Source: Thermoleophilia bacterium (lineage in GTDB: Bacteria > Actinomycetota > Thermoleophilia > Gaiellales > SKUG01). From it: DNA of 6,827 nt. The notes beneath the pieces were generated by a model that saw only the letters and a list, made by a program, of their open reading frames with translations, was not told where the DNA came from and made no database searches. The translations under genes were made by a program, and so were the position numbers. Below are positions 6,299 through 6,827 of this stretch, one piece after another (position 1 is the stretch's first letter; each line of letters opens with the position of its first letter). The stretch lies in contig SKUG01000128.1 of the NCBI GenBank assembly GCA_007122215.1, forward strand, positions 1 through 6,827. The letters are read 5' to 3'.

Positions 6299-6304
6299 TA
6301 TAGT
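6299..6304 (+). promoter_or_regulatory. Probable -10 element of the exonuclease gene
   Basis: TATAGT lies 55 bp before ATG 6360 in the gap after the lipoprotein stop, the best AT-rich hexamer in a very GC-rich spacer. The predicted leader (about 50 bases) contains the perfect hairpin GTGCG-GGGC-CGCAC at 6323-6336. A second possible short stem, CGGG/CCCG, abuts the start codon. No consensus -35 is visible. Confidence 0.45.
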
Positions 6305-6359
6305 GGCGAAAGGGCCCGGCGCGTGCGGGGCCGCACCCAACCGGCCCGGGGCGTGCCCG

Positions 6360-6827
6360 ATGGAAGAGTTCGCAGTATTCGACGTTGAGACCACGGGCTT
6401 TGATGCCGAGCGCGCCGATCGCATCGTCGAGATCGCAATCGTCTGCGTTACCTCGAGCGGCGAGGTCACCGACGAGTGGTCGAGCCTGGTCAACCCGGGG
6501 CGCAGCACCGGGCCCGCACACGTCCACGGCATCACCGATGCGCACGTCGCCGACGCACCCGGTTTCGGCGACATCGCCTCCGAGGTCGCATCCCGGCTGC
6601 AGGGTGGGGTGCTCACCGGCCACAACGTGAGCTTCGACCTGCGGTTCCTCGGCGCCGAGTTCGCGCGGATCGGCCACCCGCTGCCGGGCGGGGCGCCCTC
6701 GCTGTGCACCGTTCGCATGGCCAAGGCCGCGGGGATGCCCGTGCCACGCACGCTCGGGGCCTGCTGCTCACGGGCAGGCGTGCGACTGGACGATGCCCAC
6801 AGCGCGCTGGCCGACACCCGGGCAACG
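6360..6827 (+). CDS. DEDDh 3'-5' exonuclease, DnaQ/RNase T type, 5' part
   Basis: The frame opens at ATG 6360 and runs off the window end, giving 156 residues. All three exonuclease motifs are present. Exo I is FDVETTG with D8 and E10, Exo II is GHNVSFDLRFL with D93, and Exo III is H147-SALA-D152, the HxAxxD of the DEDDh subtype. HGITDAHV (56-63) is also typical. These residues bind two metal ions and remove nucleotides from 3' ends, as in the polymerase III epsilon subunit. The visible part is nearly the whole nuclease domain. Whether it ends soon after (stand-alone exonuclease, ~180-230 residues) or continues into a BRCT, UvrC-like or helicase domain cannot be seen, so I give no gene symbol. 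The start is the only ATG before motif I; its ribosome binding site is unclear (a CCGGGG lies near). Confidence 0.94.
   Translation, partial: MEEFAVFDVETTGFDAERADRIVEIAIVCVTSSGEVTDEWSSLVNPGRSTGPAHVHGITDAHVADAPGFGDIASEVASRLQGGVLTGHNVSFDLRFLGAEFARIGHPLPGGAPSLCTVRMAKAAGMPVPRTLGACCSRAGVRLDDAHSALADTRAT

Overview
The window is high-GC bacterial DNA. Stretches I hand-counted run from about 53% to 75% GC, and most codons in the real genes end in G or C. The Asp-rich lipoprotein, the large polytopic GT-C-like membrane protein and the delta-60 repeat protein fit an actinobacterium, possibly of the Thermoleophilia/Solirubrobacterales type. That placement is inferred from style and was not tested by a search.

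Layout: (1) Positions 1-800, plus strand: the 3' end of a secreted delta-60 repeat protein with an exact 61-residue period. (2) 801-1262: no convincing gene. (3) 1263-1481, minus: the first ~73 codons of a small-multidrug-export-type membrane protein that loses its family sequence and is probably a truncated gene. (4) 1518-3707, minus: a 729-residue polytopic membrane protein resembling DUF6541/GT-C glycosyltransferases. A ~70 bp imperfect direct repeat lies on each side of it, and each copy holds the start region of the small-export gene. (5) 3843-5473: a tRNA-bounded island. (6) 5430-5502, minus: an intact tRNA-Thr(GGU). (7) 5653-6252, plus: a lipoprotein, probably translated from a leaderless mRNA. 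(8) 6360 to the window end, plus: a DEDDh 3'-5' exonuclease, cut by the window edge.

The most notable region is the island. The 3' half of the tRNA-Thr gene is repeated without mismatch (44 bp) 1,587 bp away, as expected when an integrative element recombines into a tRNA gene and restores its 3' end. Between the repeats is an overlapping two-gene operon: an HTH-nucleotidyltransferase antitoxin (MntA-like) and a HEPN toxin (HepT-like) with an exact R-X4-H-X-Y motif. Three tandem 22-bp repeats with a GATCGATC/A core sit over the antitoxin start and are probably the autoregulatory operator. I found no integrase, so the island looks like a minimal, non-autonomous or decayed element carrying only a toxin-antitoxin module.

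On the other side of the truncated tRNA copy, 8 bp away, is a frameshifted remnant of the small-export gene start. This suggests the ancestral order was tRNA-Thr followed closely by that gene, and that the locus has been remodelled at least twice: once in the tRNA gene and once by whatever placed the large membrane protein gene between two copies of the gene start.
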